Below, one piece after another: positions 17,284 through 26,318 of a stretch of DNA of 64,000 nucleotides (the stretch's first letter is position 1; every line of letters starts with the position of its first letter). The notes beneath the pieces are model-generated. The model was not told the origin of the DNA. It did no database searches and saw nothing but the letters and a program-made list of their open reading frames with translations. Made by a program: the position numbers and the translations under genes. Source of the DNA: Vulcanimicrobium alpinum (GTDB lineage Bacteria; Vulcanimicrobiota; Vulcanimicrobiia; Vulcanimicrobiales; Vulcanimicrobiaceae); assembly GCF_027923555.1 (NCBI RefSeq), contig NZ_AP025523.1:930001-994000 (forward strand), in the 5' to 3' direction.

Positions 17284-18392
17284 CCCAGCGCGCTGAGCAG
17301 CGCGGCGCTCTCGCGATCGAGGCGCTGCTCGAACACTTTGGGATGCGTGAGGTAGAAGACGCACATCGCCTGTACGACGTAGGAATGACTCGTCGCGTCG
17401 GCGAGCGTTTGGACGCGCGCAAGCGTCGCGCGCACCAGGCGCCTCAGCGCGATCACCGCCTCTGCTGAATCGGCGTAACACGCGACGAAGTTCAACTCGC
17501 CGTGTTCGCGGTCTTCGGCCTGATCGATGAAATAATCGAGCAGGATGTGGATCGCGGAGACGCCGGGGAAATAAGCGGCGACCGTGGCGTCGATCTCGTG
17601 CGGCGCGAGCGTGTCGCGAGCGGCGAGTTCGATCAGCGCAAAGACCGGGAGCGACGACCCGCACGCCGCCGCGAACTCCCACCACGCGAGGCCGGGGAAG
17701 CGTTCGCGGTTGCGCGCGTACCACGCATCGCAGGCGCGTTCGCGCTCGCCGGCGGGACCGTGCTTGAGCACCTGCAATTCGGCATAGTACCGAGCAACGT
17801 CGACGAGCGTCTCGCGGACCGCGCCGTAGTGAGGCAGCGTCCGCAGCAGCCCGCGCGACCGTTCGACGAGCGCCCGCAGGTAGCCGCCGTCGTCCCCGGC
17901 CGGACCGTCGCGATAGTAGTCGTGGAGCGGCCGGCGGTCGTCGAGCGCATCGAGCAGCGATTCGTGCAGCGAGGCGAAGCCGCGCTGCGAGACGCCAGGC
18001 AGGCGATCGCACAGGTTGTCGAGATAGTCGTAGATCGTCTCGACGGCGGCGACGATCGCGATGTAGTGGTTCGCGCGCTCGCCGCGCATGAACGTCGCGA
18101 GGATCGCACCGCCCTGCACGTGATAGGCCTTGTGATCGATCGACGCCAGCGCCTGTTCGCGCAGCGCGGCGTCCGGGATCGCCTCCGCGCGCACGCGGAT
18201 GTCGGCGAGTTCGCGGCTCGCGCGCGGGATCACGGTCGCGACGAAACGCGCAGTCGCGTACCAGCCGCGGGGACCGAGCGCGAGAAAACGCCGCACCCGC
18301 GTCGGACGGCTGAAGACGGTCGCGATCGTCGTGCGGACGTCGCGCCAGAGCGCGTCCGGCACCGCGAACACGCCACGCAGTTTAGATCCCAC
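17280..18392 (-). CDS. DUF2600 (YtpB-like) terpene synthase family protein
   Basis: 370 aa from GTG 18392, which has GGGAGG 8 nt upstream and overlaps the preceding gene by 11 nt. The family is typified by Bacillus YtpB, which converts heptaprenyl diphosphate to tetraprenyl-beta-curcumene. The Asp-rich DYLDNLCDR (~122-130) and YFIDQAEDREHGELNF (~284-299) motifs are both intact, as are HVQGGAIL and the tail HPKVFEQRLDRE. These are expected to bind Mg2+ and the diphosphate. Product is not predictable. The close coupling to two GlcD/GlcE-like flavoprotein genes suggests oxidation of a terpenoid or its precursor, which is inference. Confidence 0.85.
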   Translation of the reverse strand: MGSKLRGVFAVPDALWRDVRTTIATVFSRPTRVRRFLALGPRGWYATARFVATVIPRASRELADIRVRAEAIPDAALREQALASIDHKAYHVQGGAILATFMRGERANHYIAIVAAVETIYDYLDNLCDRLPGVSQRGFASLHESLLDALDDRRPLHDYYRDGPAGDDGGYLRALVERSRGLLRTLPHYGAVRETLVDVARYYAELQVLKHGPAGERERACDAWYARNRERFPGLAWWEFAAACGSSLPVFALIELAARDTLAPHEIDATVAAYFPGVSAIHILLDYFIDQAEDREHGELNFVACYADSAEAVIALRRLVRATLARVQTLADATSHSYVVQAMCVFYLTHPKVFEQRLDRESAALLSALG

Positions 18393-19611
18393 CGACGAAG
18401 CCTCCCGGCGCGAGCGTTCCGTGCGGATCGAAGCGCGCTTTGAGCGCGCGCATCGTCCCGATCGTCGACGGCGCCGTTCCCCACGCGTCGATCTCGACGC
18501 CGGCGGGAAGATGCGACGCGACGATCTGCGCGCGGCCGAGCACGTCGCGCAGGCGCGCAACGCCGCGTGCGAGCGCGCCTGCGTCTCCTGCGATCCCCGC
18601 GACGACGTCGCCGGTCAGCAGGTCCGCGAGCGTGCGGACCGGCACGTTCGCGCCGAGCGCCGTGCGCGCGGCCTCGGCACGGTGCACCGCTTCGGAAGGA
18701 AGACCGCGCGCGAGCAGCGTCACCTCCTGTCCGTCGGCGGGTGCGACGACGGAGTCGATCGCGCGCTGAAACACCGCGGCGGCATCCGCTCCGTCGAGGA
18801 TCCGCGTCTCGGCGACGCCGGCGGCGCCGAGCGTCGAGCGGTAGTCGCGCACGCCGCGTTCGACGGAACTCTCCGACCCTTCGAAGAGCGCGACGATCTC
18901 GGGCCGGTGATCGCCCCGCGCGTCCCCGTCGAGCAGCGCCGCGAAACCGTCGCGGATCAGCAGCGCGACCGGCGGCACCATCAGCGCGTGAAGGCCGGCG
19001 TCGAGGCGCTCGCGCGACCCGGGATCGAAACGCGAGACGGCGAACCGTCGCGCCGGCGGCATCGGCAGCACCTTGAAGTTTGCGCGCACGAACGCGCCGA
19101 GCGTCCCGTGCGAGCCGACGTACAGCTTGCCCATGTCGTAGCCGGTGACGTTTTTCACCACCATCCCGCCGCTCGCGGCCAGCGTGCCGTCGGCGAGCGC
19201 GACCGTGCTGCCGATGAGCAGATCCCGCGCGCGACCGTATGCGCTGCGGCGCGGTCCGGTCCAGCCGGCCGCGAGCGTTCCTCCGATCGTTGCGCGCGCC
19301 GGAAACGGGGCGTCGAGCGGGAGGAACTGTCCGTGCTGCGCGAGCGTCTCCGCCAGCGCAGCGAGGGTCATCCCGGCGCCGGCGCCGATCGTGAGATCGC
19401 GCGGATCGTAGGAATGCACCGCGCACAGACGCGTGGTCGCGATGACGGCGTCGCAGCGGCGCGGCGGGTTGGCGGCGGCGAGCAGCGTCCCGCCGCCGCG
19501 CACGAGCACGGCCTCCCCGGCGTCGGCGGCCGCGCGCAGCGCCGCCGCGAGTTCGCCGGCATCTGCCGGTTCGACGACGCGCGGTGCCGACTTCGGCGAG
19601 CCGGCGATCAT
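18382..19611 (-). CDS. FAD-binding oxidase, GlcE-like subunit
   Basis: 409 aa from ATG 19611, which overlaps the stop of the GlcD-like gene (ATGA). FAD_binding_4 (PCMH-type) features: VLVRGGGTLLAAANPP, TIGAGAGMTLAALAETL, TIGGTLAAGWTGPRR and MVVKNVTGYDMGKLYVGSHGTLG, ending in KARFDPHGTLAPGGFVGG. This is the glycolate-oxidase GlcE subunit pattern. No glcF iron-sulfur gene is attached here, unlike the second set at 50701-54703, so its electron acceptor and substrate may differ. Confidence 0.85.
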   Translation of the reverse strand: MIAGSPKSAPRVVEPADAGELAAALRAAADAGEAVLVRGGGTLLAAANPPRRCDAVIATTRLCAVHSYDPRDLTIGAGAGMTLAALAETLAQHGQFLPLDAPFPARATIGGTLAAGWTGPRRSAYGRARDLLIGSTVALADGTLAASGGMVVKNVTGYDMGKLYVGSHGTLGAFVRANFKVLPMPPARRFAVSRFDPGSRERLDAGLHALMVPPVALLIRDGFAALLDGDARGDHRPEIVALFEGSESSVERGVRDYRSTLGAAGVAETRILDGADAAAVFQRAIDSVVAPADGQEVTLLARGLPSEAVHRAEAARTALGANVPVRTLADLLTGDVVAGIAGDAGALARGVARLRDVLGRAQIVASHLPAGVEIDAWGTAPSTIGTMRALKARFDPHGTLAPGGFVGGI

Positions 19612-21008
19612 GCGTGCACGGGCGGACCGACTTCGCCGCAGCGTGCGCCGGCCGGAAAGATCTTGTCGGGATTGAACGCGCGCGCCGGATCGAATACGGC
19701 GCGCACATTTCCCATCGCGGCGAGATCGTCGGGGGAGAAGACGAGCGAAAGCGACTCTTTCTTCTCGTAGCCGATCCCGTGCTCGCCGCTGATCGTCCCG
19801 CCCATCGCGATGCAGGTGCGCAGAATCTCGGTTCCCGCGGCGACGACGGCGTCGACTTGACGGCGCTCGCGGCGGTCGAAGATCAGCAGCGGATGGAGAT
19901 TGCCGTCGCCGGCGTGAAAGACGTTGCCGACCGGAAGCTGATGATCGCGCGCGATCGCGTCGATTTCGTGCATCACCTCGGGGAGGCGCGTGCGCGGGAC
20001 GCACGCGTCCTGGATGTAGTAGTTGGGCGCGATCCGGCCGATCGCGCCGGCGGCGCCTTTGCGCGCGGCCCACAGCGCGTCGCACTCGGCCTGATCGCGC
20101 GCGGCGCGCCACGAGAGCGCGCCGTGGTCTTTCGCGATGCGCGCCAGCAGCGCTTCGCCGGCGGCGACGTCATCGTGCGTGCCGGCGAGTTCCGCGAGCA
20201 GGACGGCGCCCGCGTTCTCCGGATAGCCGGCGTGGTAATGCGCTTCGACGGCGCGCGTGATCAGCGCGTCCATGATCTCCAGCGCCGTCGGGACGATCCC
20301 GGCGCCGATGATCGCGGAGACCGCCTCCGACGCCGACTCGACGTCGGCGAACGCGGCGACGCAGACCCGCACCGCCTCCGGCACGGTCATCAGCCGCACG
20401 TCGACCTCCGTGATCACGCCGAGGGTTCCTTCGGAGCCGACCAGGACGCCGGTGAGATCGTATCCCGGATCGTCCAGCGAGACGCGGTGGACGGCGCCGT
20501 GCGTGTCGACGTATTCGAGCCCGAGGACGTGATTGGTCGTCGTGCCGTATCTCAGGCAGTGCGCGCCGCCCGCATTGGTGCCGACGTTGCCGCCGATCGT
20601 CGAGATCTTCTGACTCGACGGATCGGGGGCGTAAAACACTCCCTGGCTCGCGATCGCGTGCGAGAGTTCCAGGTTGATCAGGCCCGGCTGGACGCGTGCG
20701 CGCCGATTGCGCACGTCGAGCTCGAGCAGCCGGTTCATCCGCGCGAACGAGATCACCAGACCGCCGCGCGAGGGGACCGCGCCGCCGCACAAGCCCGTTC
20801 CGGCGCCGCGCGGGACGACGGGTTCGCCGCATTCCCGTGCGATCGCGATCGCGCGCGCGACCTCGCGCGCGTTGCGCGGGATGACGGCCGCCGCCGGGAG
20901 CCGGTCTTCGCTGTATGCGTCGAACGCGAACACGGCAAGGTCCTCGGGCTCGGTACGGACCACGTCCGGGCCGAGTGCCTCCAGCAGACGCGAGGTGAAG
21001 GCGCTCAC
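19608..21008 (-). CDS. FAD-linked oxidase, GlcD-like subunit
   Basis: 466 aa, GTG start at 21008. FAD_binding_4 domain (VVPRGAGTGLCGGAVPSRGG; DPSSQKISTIGGNVGTNAGG; GSEGTLGVITEVDVRL) and the C-terminal FAD-oxidase domain (VFHAGDGNLHPLLIFDRRE and ISGEHGIGYEKKESL, with the HxD/H metal-like residues of the family). About the length of glycolate/D-lactate oxidase GlcD. It heads the minus-strand set GlcD-GlcE-DUF2600. A second paralogue at 50701 sits in the glyoxylate locus. Confidence 0.88.
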   Translation of the reverse strand: MSAFTSRLLEALGPDVVRTEPEDLAVFAFDAYSEDRLPAAAVIPRNAREVARAIAIARECGEPVVPRGAGTGLCGGAVPSRGGLVISFARMNRLLELDVRNRRARVQPGLINLELSHAIASQGVFYAPDPSSQKISTIGGNVGTNAGGAHCLRYGTTTNHVLGLEYVDTHGAVHRVSLDDPGYDLTGVLVGSEGTLGVITEVDVRLMTVPEAVRVCVAAFADVESASEAVSAIIGAGIVPTALEIMDALITRAVEAHYHAGYPENAGAVLLAELAGTHDDVAAGEALLARIAKDHGALSWRAARDQAECDALWAARKGAAGAIGRIAPNYYIQDACVPRTRLPEVMHEIDAIARDHQLPVGNVFHAGDGNLHPLLIFDRRERRQVDAVVAAGTEILRTCIAMGGTISGEHGIGYEKKESLSLVFSPDDLAAMGNVRAVFDPARAFNPDKIFPAGARCGEVGPPVHA

Positions 21009-21114
21009 GCATCTGCGCTACGGAGGGCGAACGGGAAGTTCCTGGAACGAAAACTGCCTGGTGTTCTTCTGGCGCCGATCGAAGCGCCGCAAACCGCCGG
21101 TACGCGCGACGATC

Positions 21115-21567
21115 ATGGAGCTGCAGCGCCGCAGCTATCGTGCTGCGGGCGAGTTTCCGGTCGTCTACACCGTCAAGGGCCGCAGCGGGAACCATAATGC
21201 GCTCGCGAATTATCTTTCGGCCGGCGGCCTGCGGCTCATCGGTGACGAAGAGGCTTGCACCGGACGCGCTCCTCGAAACGCGCTTTACGCTTCCCGACGA
21301 GCTGATCCGCGGCGTGCAGCTGGAGAAGGAGATCGTCCAGACGACGGCGCTCGATCCGCACGCGCAAGGTCATGGTGCCGCCGGAACCGTTCGGGGAGAT
21401 CGTGCTGCAGGGCCGCGTCGTCGCGCTCTTCGACCGCACGCGCGTCGCGTTCGTCCACGGCGTGCGCTTCGAGAACCTCTCCGATCGCGACGCCGCTGAA
21501 CTCGAACGCTTCATCCATCTGTGGCAGGTCCGTCAATTGCGCGCGCGCGTCCCAGCGCGGCCTCTGA
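21115..21567 (+). pseudogene. PilZ-domain protein, frameshifted
   Basis: The PilZ fold can only be read by changing frame twice. From ATG 21115 the frame gives RRSYRAAGEFPVVYTV (the RxxxR c-di-GMP motif region) and LSAGGLRLIGDEE; removing one G near 21251 continues with LAPDALLETRFTLPDELIRG; skipping a base near 21362 continues with GEIVLQGRVVALFDR and ERFIHLWQVRQLRARV. All blocks are in PilZ order and no block is missing, so the gene was recently intact or the assembly has two one-base insertions here. The C-terminus is uncertain. PilZ proteins bind c-di-GMP. Confidence 0.75.
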
Positions 21568-21654
21568 AGCGGTCGCCCCGGCCGCGGCTACTCAGTTTTG
21601 AGTATGCCCGCCTCCGCGGCGGCCGGCGCATCCTCCGACGAGGAGGAGAAGGAG

Positions 21655-23036
21655 ATGGATTACAAGCGCTTCCTTGCGGTGCCGCTGGCGCTGCTGTTCG
21701 TTGCGATCTCGGCGTGTACGGGCGGTGGCCGCTCGGGCAGCACGAGCCCGGTGCCGCAATCACGCGCCCGCGCCGACGCCGCGAGCCTTACCGACACGTC
21801 GATCAACCTCGACCTCACCGCCGACGCTCCGGCGACGCAGAGCAGCGGCAGCGGCTCGGGGACCTCGTCGATGCCGTTCCCGCCGGTGCCGGATTCCGAC
21901 CCCTTTTACGCGCAGCCCTCGCCGTTCCCGAACCTCAAACCGGGGACGATCCTGGCCTCGCGCGCAGTCACGTACGCACCCGATGCCGTGCCCCAGCCGA
22001 ACCCGGCATGGCAGATCGAGTTCGTCTCGCGCAACCTGCGAGGCAACCCGATCGCCTCGGTAGCGACGGTCGTGCGGCCGCTGGTCCCGTTCGGCGGCGG
22101 CGCGCAGCCGCTCGTCGCGGTGCCCTACTACGAGAACTCGCTGGGGTCGAAATGCGCACCCTCGCACTCCACGACCGGCTCGACCGCGAACAACCCCAGC
22201 AATACCTAGGGTTCGTTCCCGCTGCAAGGTCTCGCGCAGGGGATGACGCTGGTCTTCCCCGACCATCTCGGTCCGTACACGGAGTAGGTGTCGCGCTGCT
22301 GCACGCGCGCGTCACGCTCGACGCGATTCGCGCCGCGCCGGCGTTCACGCCGCTCGAACTCAACGCGTCATCGCCGGTCGGCATCGAAGGCTACTCCGGC
22401 GGCGCGATCGCGACCGCGTGGGCGGCGACGATCCGCAAGGCGTACGCTCCAAAGATGAACGTCGTCGGCGTCGCATCGGGCGGCACGCCGGCGAACTTCA
22501 AAGACGTCCTCGAACAGTTCGACAACAACACCGCGGCCAACGCGCTCTCCTCGATCGGCCTCGATCTGATGCTCGGCATCAACGGCGCGTGGCCGAGTTT
22601 CCTCACGCCGTATCTCAATCAGAAAGGGATCGACGCGGCGAACGCGCTCAAGGACGGCTGCGGCGGCCAGCTTTCACAGACGGGTGCAGACGTGCCGACC
22701 GGACACTTCGCCGACTACACCAACGTCGCCGATCCGCTGAACGTGTCGACGATCGACGCGATCCTCCCGAAGAACGATCTGCCGAACGGCCGCAACCCGA
22801 TCGATCCGATCTACGTGTATCACTCGCAGGTCGACGAACTGGTGCCGATCGGCGACACCAACTCGCTCGTGCGCACCTGGTGCGCCGCGGGCGTGCACGT
22901 CGCGTACTATCGCGGCCTGCAGGGCGATCACGTGAGCTTCGACGCGACGATGGCGCCCACGGTCTTCACCTACCTCGCGTCGCGTTTCCGCGGCGGTCCG
23001 GAAGCGACGCCGGCCGGGACGACGACGTGCAACTAA
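21655..23036 (+). pseudogene. Secretory lipase-like lipoprotein, interrupted
   Basis: ATG 21655 follows a strong AGGAGGAGAAGGAG. The N-terminus (FLAVPLALLFVAISAC) is a lipoprotein signal with Cys at the lipobox. The reading frame stops at TAG 22207, yet family-like sequence continues in the same frame (GLAQGMTLVFPDHLGPYTE) to TAG 22285; one missing base there restores the frame that ends at 23036 (VTLDAIRAAPAF, VGIEGYSGGAIATAWAA with the GYSGG nucleophile elbow, YVYHSQVDELVP with the Asp, and GDHVSFD with the His). The whole catalytic triad is thus encoded. Either a pseudogene or sequence errors. Confidence 0.8.
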
Positions 23037-23046
23037 GCCGTCGCGT

Positions 23047-24270
23047 TCAGCGAGCGTACAGCAGTGCGCCGGCGCGCAACGCGCGATAGGCGGTAAGTCC
23101 GGGCTTCCATGCCGCGACGATCGCGTCCGCCGGCGCGCCTGCGAGGAGCGACGTCCGCACGGCGTCGGTCCCCCAGTCGCGGTCCATGCTGGCCGCGTGC
23201 GCGATCGCAAGTTTCCCTTGCGCGCGCGCCGCGACCAGCAGTTCGACCGCCGTGCGCACGTTCGGAAAGGCGTGCGGATCGGTGACATTGATGGCGACGC
23301 CGTGGAGCGTCTTGTTCGCCCAGAACCCGCGCGCGGGGGTCCAGTCCGTCGGCTCGAACTCGACGCCGGGGATCGCGCGCGCGGCGAGCGTATCACGGAA
23401 TGCGGCCGCGTCGAACCCGAACCCGCCCGCGTACTCGAACGGACGGTCGGTTCCGATCCCGTTGTTTACGCCGGCCTCGTCGATGAGGCCGGTGGCGAGA
23501 TAGACCATCGTGGTGCGCGCGTAGGGGATGTTCGGTGACGTCGGGATCCAGGTGAGCCCCGTATCGCTCCACAGCATCTCGCGCGACCAGCCCTCCATCG
23601 GCACGACGTGGAGGCTGCAGCCGATGCCGAACCGCTCGTTGGCGAGCTTCGCGAATTCACCGATCGTCAGGCCGTGGCGTTCGGGGATCGGGTAGAGACC
23701 GATGAACGATTTGAACTTCGGGTCGAGCACCGGACCGTCGAGCGCGACGCCGCCGATCGGGTTCGGCCGATCGAGGACCCAGACCGATTTGCCGTACTGC
23801 GCCGCGGCTTCCATCACGTACGCGAGCGTCGAGAAATACGTGTACGGCCGCGCGCCGACGTCCTGGATGTCGAAGACGAGGACGTCGATCCCGTCGAGCA
23901 TCGCCGCGGTCGGCCGCCGCGCCGCACCGTAGAGACTGTGGACGGGGAGTCCGGTCTTTTCGTCCACGGACGAGCCGACAGTCTCGCCGGCACCGACGGT
24001 CCCGCGGATTCCGTGTTCGGGACCGAAGAGCGCCTTCACGGCGATCGCGCCGTTGCGATGGACGGCGTCGATCAGCGACTCGCCGGTCGAGAGCGTGCCG
24101 GTGGGGTTGGTGACGATCCCGATCGTGCGGCCGCGCAGTGCACGCCACGCATCCCGGACGAAGACGTCGTCGCCGAGCGCGACCGCCGGACGCGCGGCGC
24201 GAGCAGGCTCGCCGAACGCCGGGGCCGTCGCGGCGGCCGTGACCGCGGCGAGGAACGCACCGCGCCGCAT
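23047..24270 (-). CDS. namZ: DUF1343 exo-beta-N-acetylmuramidase NamZ
   Basis: 407 aa from ATG 24270, one base overlap with the mqnD stop (TGATG). The N-terminus MRRGAFLAAVTAAATA is a signal peptide with a twin-Arg and may use Tat. DUF1343 motifs are seen: GIVTNPTG, FGPEHGIRG, DVLVFDIQDVGARPYTY, VLDRPNPIGG and TSPNIPY. NamZ of Bacillus removes terminal MurNAc from peptidoglycan fragments, which fits a secreted wall-recycling enzyme. Being the last gene of the mqnB-mqnD set is unusual and may only reflect shared transcription. Confidence 0.85.
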   Translation of the reverse strand: MRRGAFLAAVTAAATAPAFGEPARAARPAVALGDDVFVRDAWRALRGRTIGIVTNPTGTLSTGESLIDAVHRNGAIAVKALFGPEHGIRGTVGAGETVGSSVDEKTGLPVHSLYGAARRPTAAMLDGIDVLVFDIQDVGARPYTYFSTLAYVMEAAAQYGKSVWVLDRPNPIGGVALDGPVLDPKFKSFIGLYPIPERHGLTIGEFAKLANERFGIGCSLHVVPMEGWSREMLWSDTGLTWIPTSPNIPYARTTMVYLATGLIDEAGVNNGIGTDRPFEYAGGFGFDAAAFRDTLAARAIPGVEFEPTDWTPARGFWANKTLHGVAINVTDPHAFPNVRTAVELLVAARAQGKLAIAHAASMDRDWGTDAVRTSLLAGAPADAIVAAWKPGLTAYRALRAGALLYAR

Positions 24271-25112
24271 CAGACGAACTCCGGCAGGGCGCCGGACGGG
24301 ATCAGTCCGGCGCGCGCTTCGCGCGCGAACAAGTCTTCGACCGCCGCGATCCCCTTCGTTCCGACGTCGTCGCTGAACTCGTTGACGTAGAGCCCGATGT
24401 GCGCGCGCATCACGTCGTCGTTCATCTCGAAGGCATGCGCGCGCACGTAGTCGATGATTTCGCCTTCGCGCTCGCGTGCGAACTGTAGGCTGCGGCGGAT
24501 CGCGCCGTCGATCGCGCGCGCGTCGTCTTCGGCGACGTCGCGCCGCACCAGGATCGCGCCGAGCGGGATCGGGTTCCCCGTCTCGCGCTCCCACCAGTCG
24601 CCCAGGTCGAGCAGGCTGACGAGTCCCGCCTGCTGGTAGGTGAAGCGCGACTCGTGGATGATGAGCCCCGCGTCGACCTCACCGCTCGCGACGGCGTCGA
24701 CGATCCGGTCGAAGCGCATCTCGACCGTCGTCGGCGTGCGGCCCAGCGCCAGACGTAGCAGCGCGAACGCCGTCGTCAGCGGGCCGGGGATCGCGAAGAC
24801 CGCGTCGTCGTCGAGACCGCTCAGCGTTCGGACTGCGCCGCTCGCGCCAGGCCGCGCGATCACCAGCGGCCCGCAGCCGCGGCCCAGCGCGCCGCCCGCG
24901 CGCAGGATGCGATAGCGGTCCAGCAGATAGGGGATCGCGCCGTAACTGACCTTCGTCAGTTCGTAGCGGCCCTCACGGGCCGCGTTGTTGAGCGCCTCGA
25001 CGTCGTCGAGGACGACCTCGACGTGCGGCGCGGCGTCGAGCAGCCCGTTGGTGAGGGCGGCGAAGATGTACGTGTCGTTGGGGCAGGGCGAATAGGCGAG
25101 CGAATACGTCAT
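24270..25112 (-). CDS. mqnD: 1,4-dihydroxy-6-naphthoate synthase
   Basis: 280 aa from ATG 25112 (MTYSLAYSPCPNDTYIFAAL), overlapping the mqnB stop by 4 nt. MqnD acts late in the futalosine route to menaquinone, turning cyclic dehypoxanthine futalosine into dihydroxynaphthoate. Periplasmic-binding-like fold hallmarks: SPCPNDTYIF at the N-terminus, VSYGAIPYL, IPGPLTTAF and GLIIHESRFTY. With mqnB upstream it shows that this organism makes menaquinone by the futalosine route. mqnA, mqnC and mqnE are not in the window. Confidence 0.92.
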   Translation of the reverse strand: MTYSLAYSPCPNDTYIFAALTNGLLDAAPHVEVVLDDVEALNNAAREGRYELTKVSYGAIPYLLDRYRILRAGGALGRGCGPLVIARPGASGAVRTLSGLDDDAVFAIPGPLTTAFALLRLALGRTPTTVEMRFDRIVDAVASGEVDAGLIIHESRFTYQQAGLVSLLDLGDWWERETGNPIPLGAILVRRDVAEDDARAIDGAIRRSLQFAREREGEIIDYVRAHAFEMNDDVMRAHIGLYVNEFSDDVGTKGIAAVEDLFAREARAGLIPSGALPEFV

Positions 25113-25729
25113 GTGTCCGTCTGCAGAACGTCGAGCAGGGTCGCGGTCGTTGCGGCCGCGGCGGCCGCGCCCGCGCGAAAGTTCCATTGATTCGTCGCCC
25201 GGTCGCCGACGACGTTCGAGACGCCGCGCAGTTCGATCGCCGGGACGCCGGCGTCGATCGCAGCGCGCAGCACCGCGAACCCTTCCATCGACTCGACGCC
25301 CGCGCCGTAGCGCGCGCCGAGGGCCGCCGCGCGCGCGTCGCTCGACGTGACCGTCGCCGACGTCACGCCCGTGAGAACGCGCGCACGCGCCAGGCGCGCA
25401 CGCGCGGCGGCGAGCAGGACGGCATCCGCGTCCGCGGTGCGCGCGAGCGCGAGTCCGCCCGGAAGCGCGAACGCGCTGCCGTCTTCGAGACCGAGTTCGA
25501 CGTAGTGCTCGACGTCGACGATCACCGCGTCGCCGACGGCGCAGCGGTCGCGAAAGCCGCCGCCGATCCCGGCGTTGACGACGGCACGATACCGCTTGCC
25601 GGCGAGCGCTCGCGCCGTCCCGGCCGCGGCCTCCACCGGGCCGACGCCGACCGCGACCACGTCGACGCCGGCGCGCGCGGGGAGCGCGGCGAGCTCCTGC
25701 GCGACGGCGCAGACGACGAGCACGTTCAC
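25109..25729 (-). CDS. mqnB: Futalosine hydrolase
   Basis: 206 aa from GTG 25729, overlapping the queE stop by 4 nt. It cleaves futalosine to dehypoxanthine futalosine and hypoxanthine. Nucleoside-phosphorylase-like features: VVCAVAQELAALPA, VVNAGIGGGF, VESMEGFAVLRAA and ELRGVSNVVGDR. Length fits MqnB. The TGA/GTG and TGA/ATG overlaps tie queE, mqnB, mqnD and namZ into one transcription unit. Confidence 0.9.
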   Translation of the reverse strand: MNVLVVCAVAQELAALPARAGVDVVAVGVGPVEAAAGTARALAGKRYRAVVNAGIGGGFRDRCAVGDAVIVDVEHYVELGLEDGSAFALPGGLALARTADADAVLLAAARARLARARVLTGVTSATVTSSDARAAALGARYGAGVESMEGFAVLRAAIDAGVPAIELRGVSNVVGDRATNQWNFRAGAAAAAATTATLLDVLQTDT

Positions 25730-26301
25730 CGGACGCCGATGAACTTGTGCGTCTGCAGCGAGAGCCGGAAACGCTCCGGCCGCCGCTTCGCTGCGTCGAC
25801 GGCGAGCGCGACGTTGGCGGGCTTGTTGCCTTCGGGCTGCAAGAAGATGCGCGTCTGCGGCGGGAACTCGGTCACCCATTCCTCGGGGACGCGGCCGTCG
25901 ACGATGAGCTTCGCTTCGTTCGCGCGGCGCGCCATCGCGGGCGCGAGCCGTTCTTTCGGCGAGACGGTCAGCCAGACGCCTTCGGGAAGTTCCGTCGCCA
26001 GCGTCCCGTTCGATTCGATGTGCACGTGCCGCCCGTCGGCGATCAGTGCGGCGATCAGCGCGGGCGTTTCGGACTGCGCGAGCGGCTCGCCGCCCGTGAG
26101 GATCACCATCTCGCAGTCGCCGCCCTCCGCGCGCACCCGCGCGACGACGTCCTCGACCGAGGCGAAGAACTTCAGCGCGTAGTCGGTGTCGCAGAAACGG
26201 CAGGAGAGATTGCAGCCGGCGAGGCGGACGAAGACCGCGGGTGTTCCGGTCCACGTCCCCTCGCCTTGGACGCTGTAGAAGATCTCAGCGAGCTGCAGCA
26301 T
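25726..26301 (-). CDS. queE: 7-carboxy-7-deazaguanine synthase
   Basis: 191 aa radical-SAM enzyme of queuosine/archaeosine-type deazapurine synthesis. EIFYSVQGEG opens the protein; the [4Fe-4S] cysteines are in GCNLSCRFCDTD (C30, C34, C37); LTGGEPLAQ and HIESNGT are SAM/substrate-binding segments. The enzyme contracts 6-carboxytetrahydropterin to 7-carboxy-7-deazaguanine. queD, which makes its substrate, is on the same strand 670 bp upstream, separated by an exported-protein gene. Confidence 0.92.
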   Translation of the reverse strand: MLQLAEIFYSVQGEGTWTGTPAVFVRLAGCNLSCRFCDTDYALKFFASVEDVVARVRAEGGDCEMVILTGGEPLAQSETPALIAALIADGRHVHIESNGTLATELPEGVWLTVSPKERLAPAMARRANEAKLIVDGRVPEEWVTEFPPQTRIFLQPEGNKPANVALAVDAAKRRPERFRLSLQTHKFIGVR

Positions 26302-26318
26302 TCCTCATCCGTCGAGCG

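Noticed and set aside
21115-21567. Programmed frameshifting in the PilZ gene
   Set aside because: Two shifts in one short gene, no slippery heptamer or downstream structure at either point, and the neighbouring lipase is also broken; error or decay is simpler.
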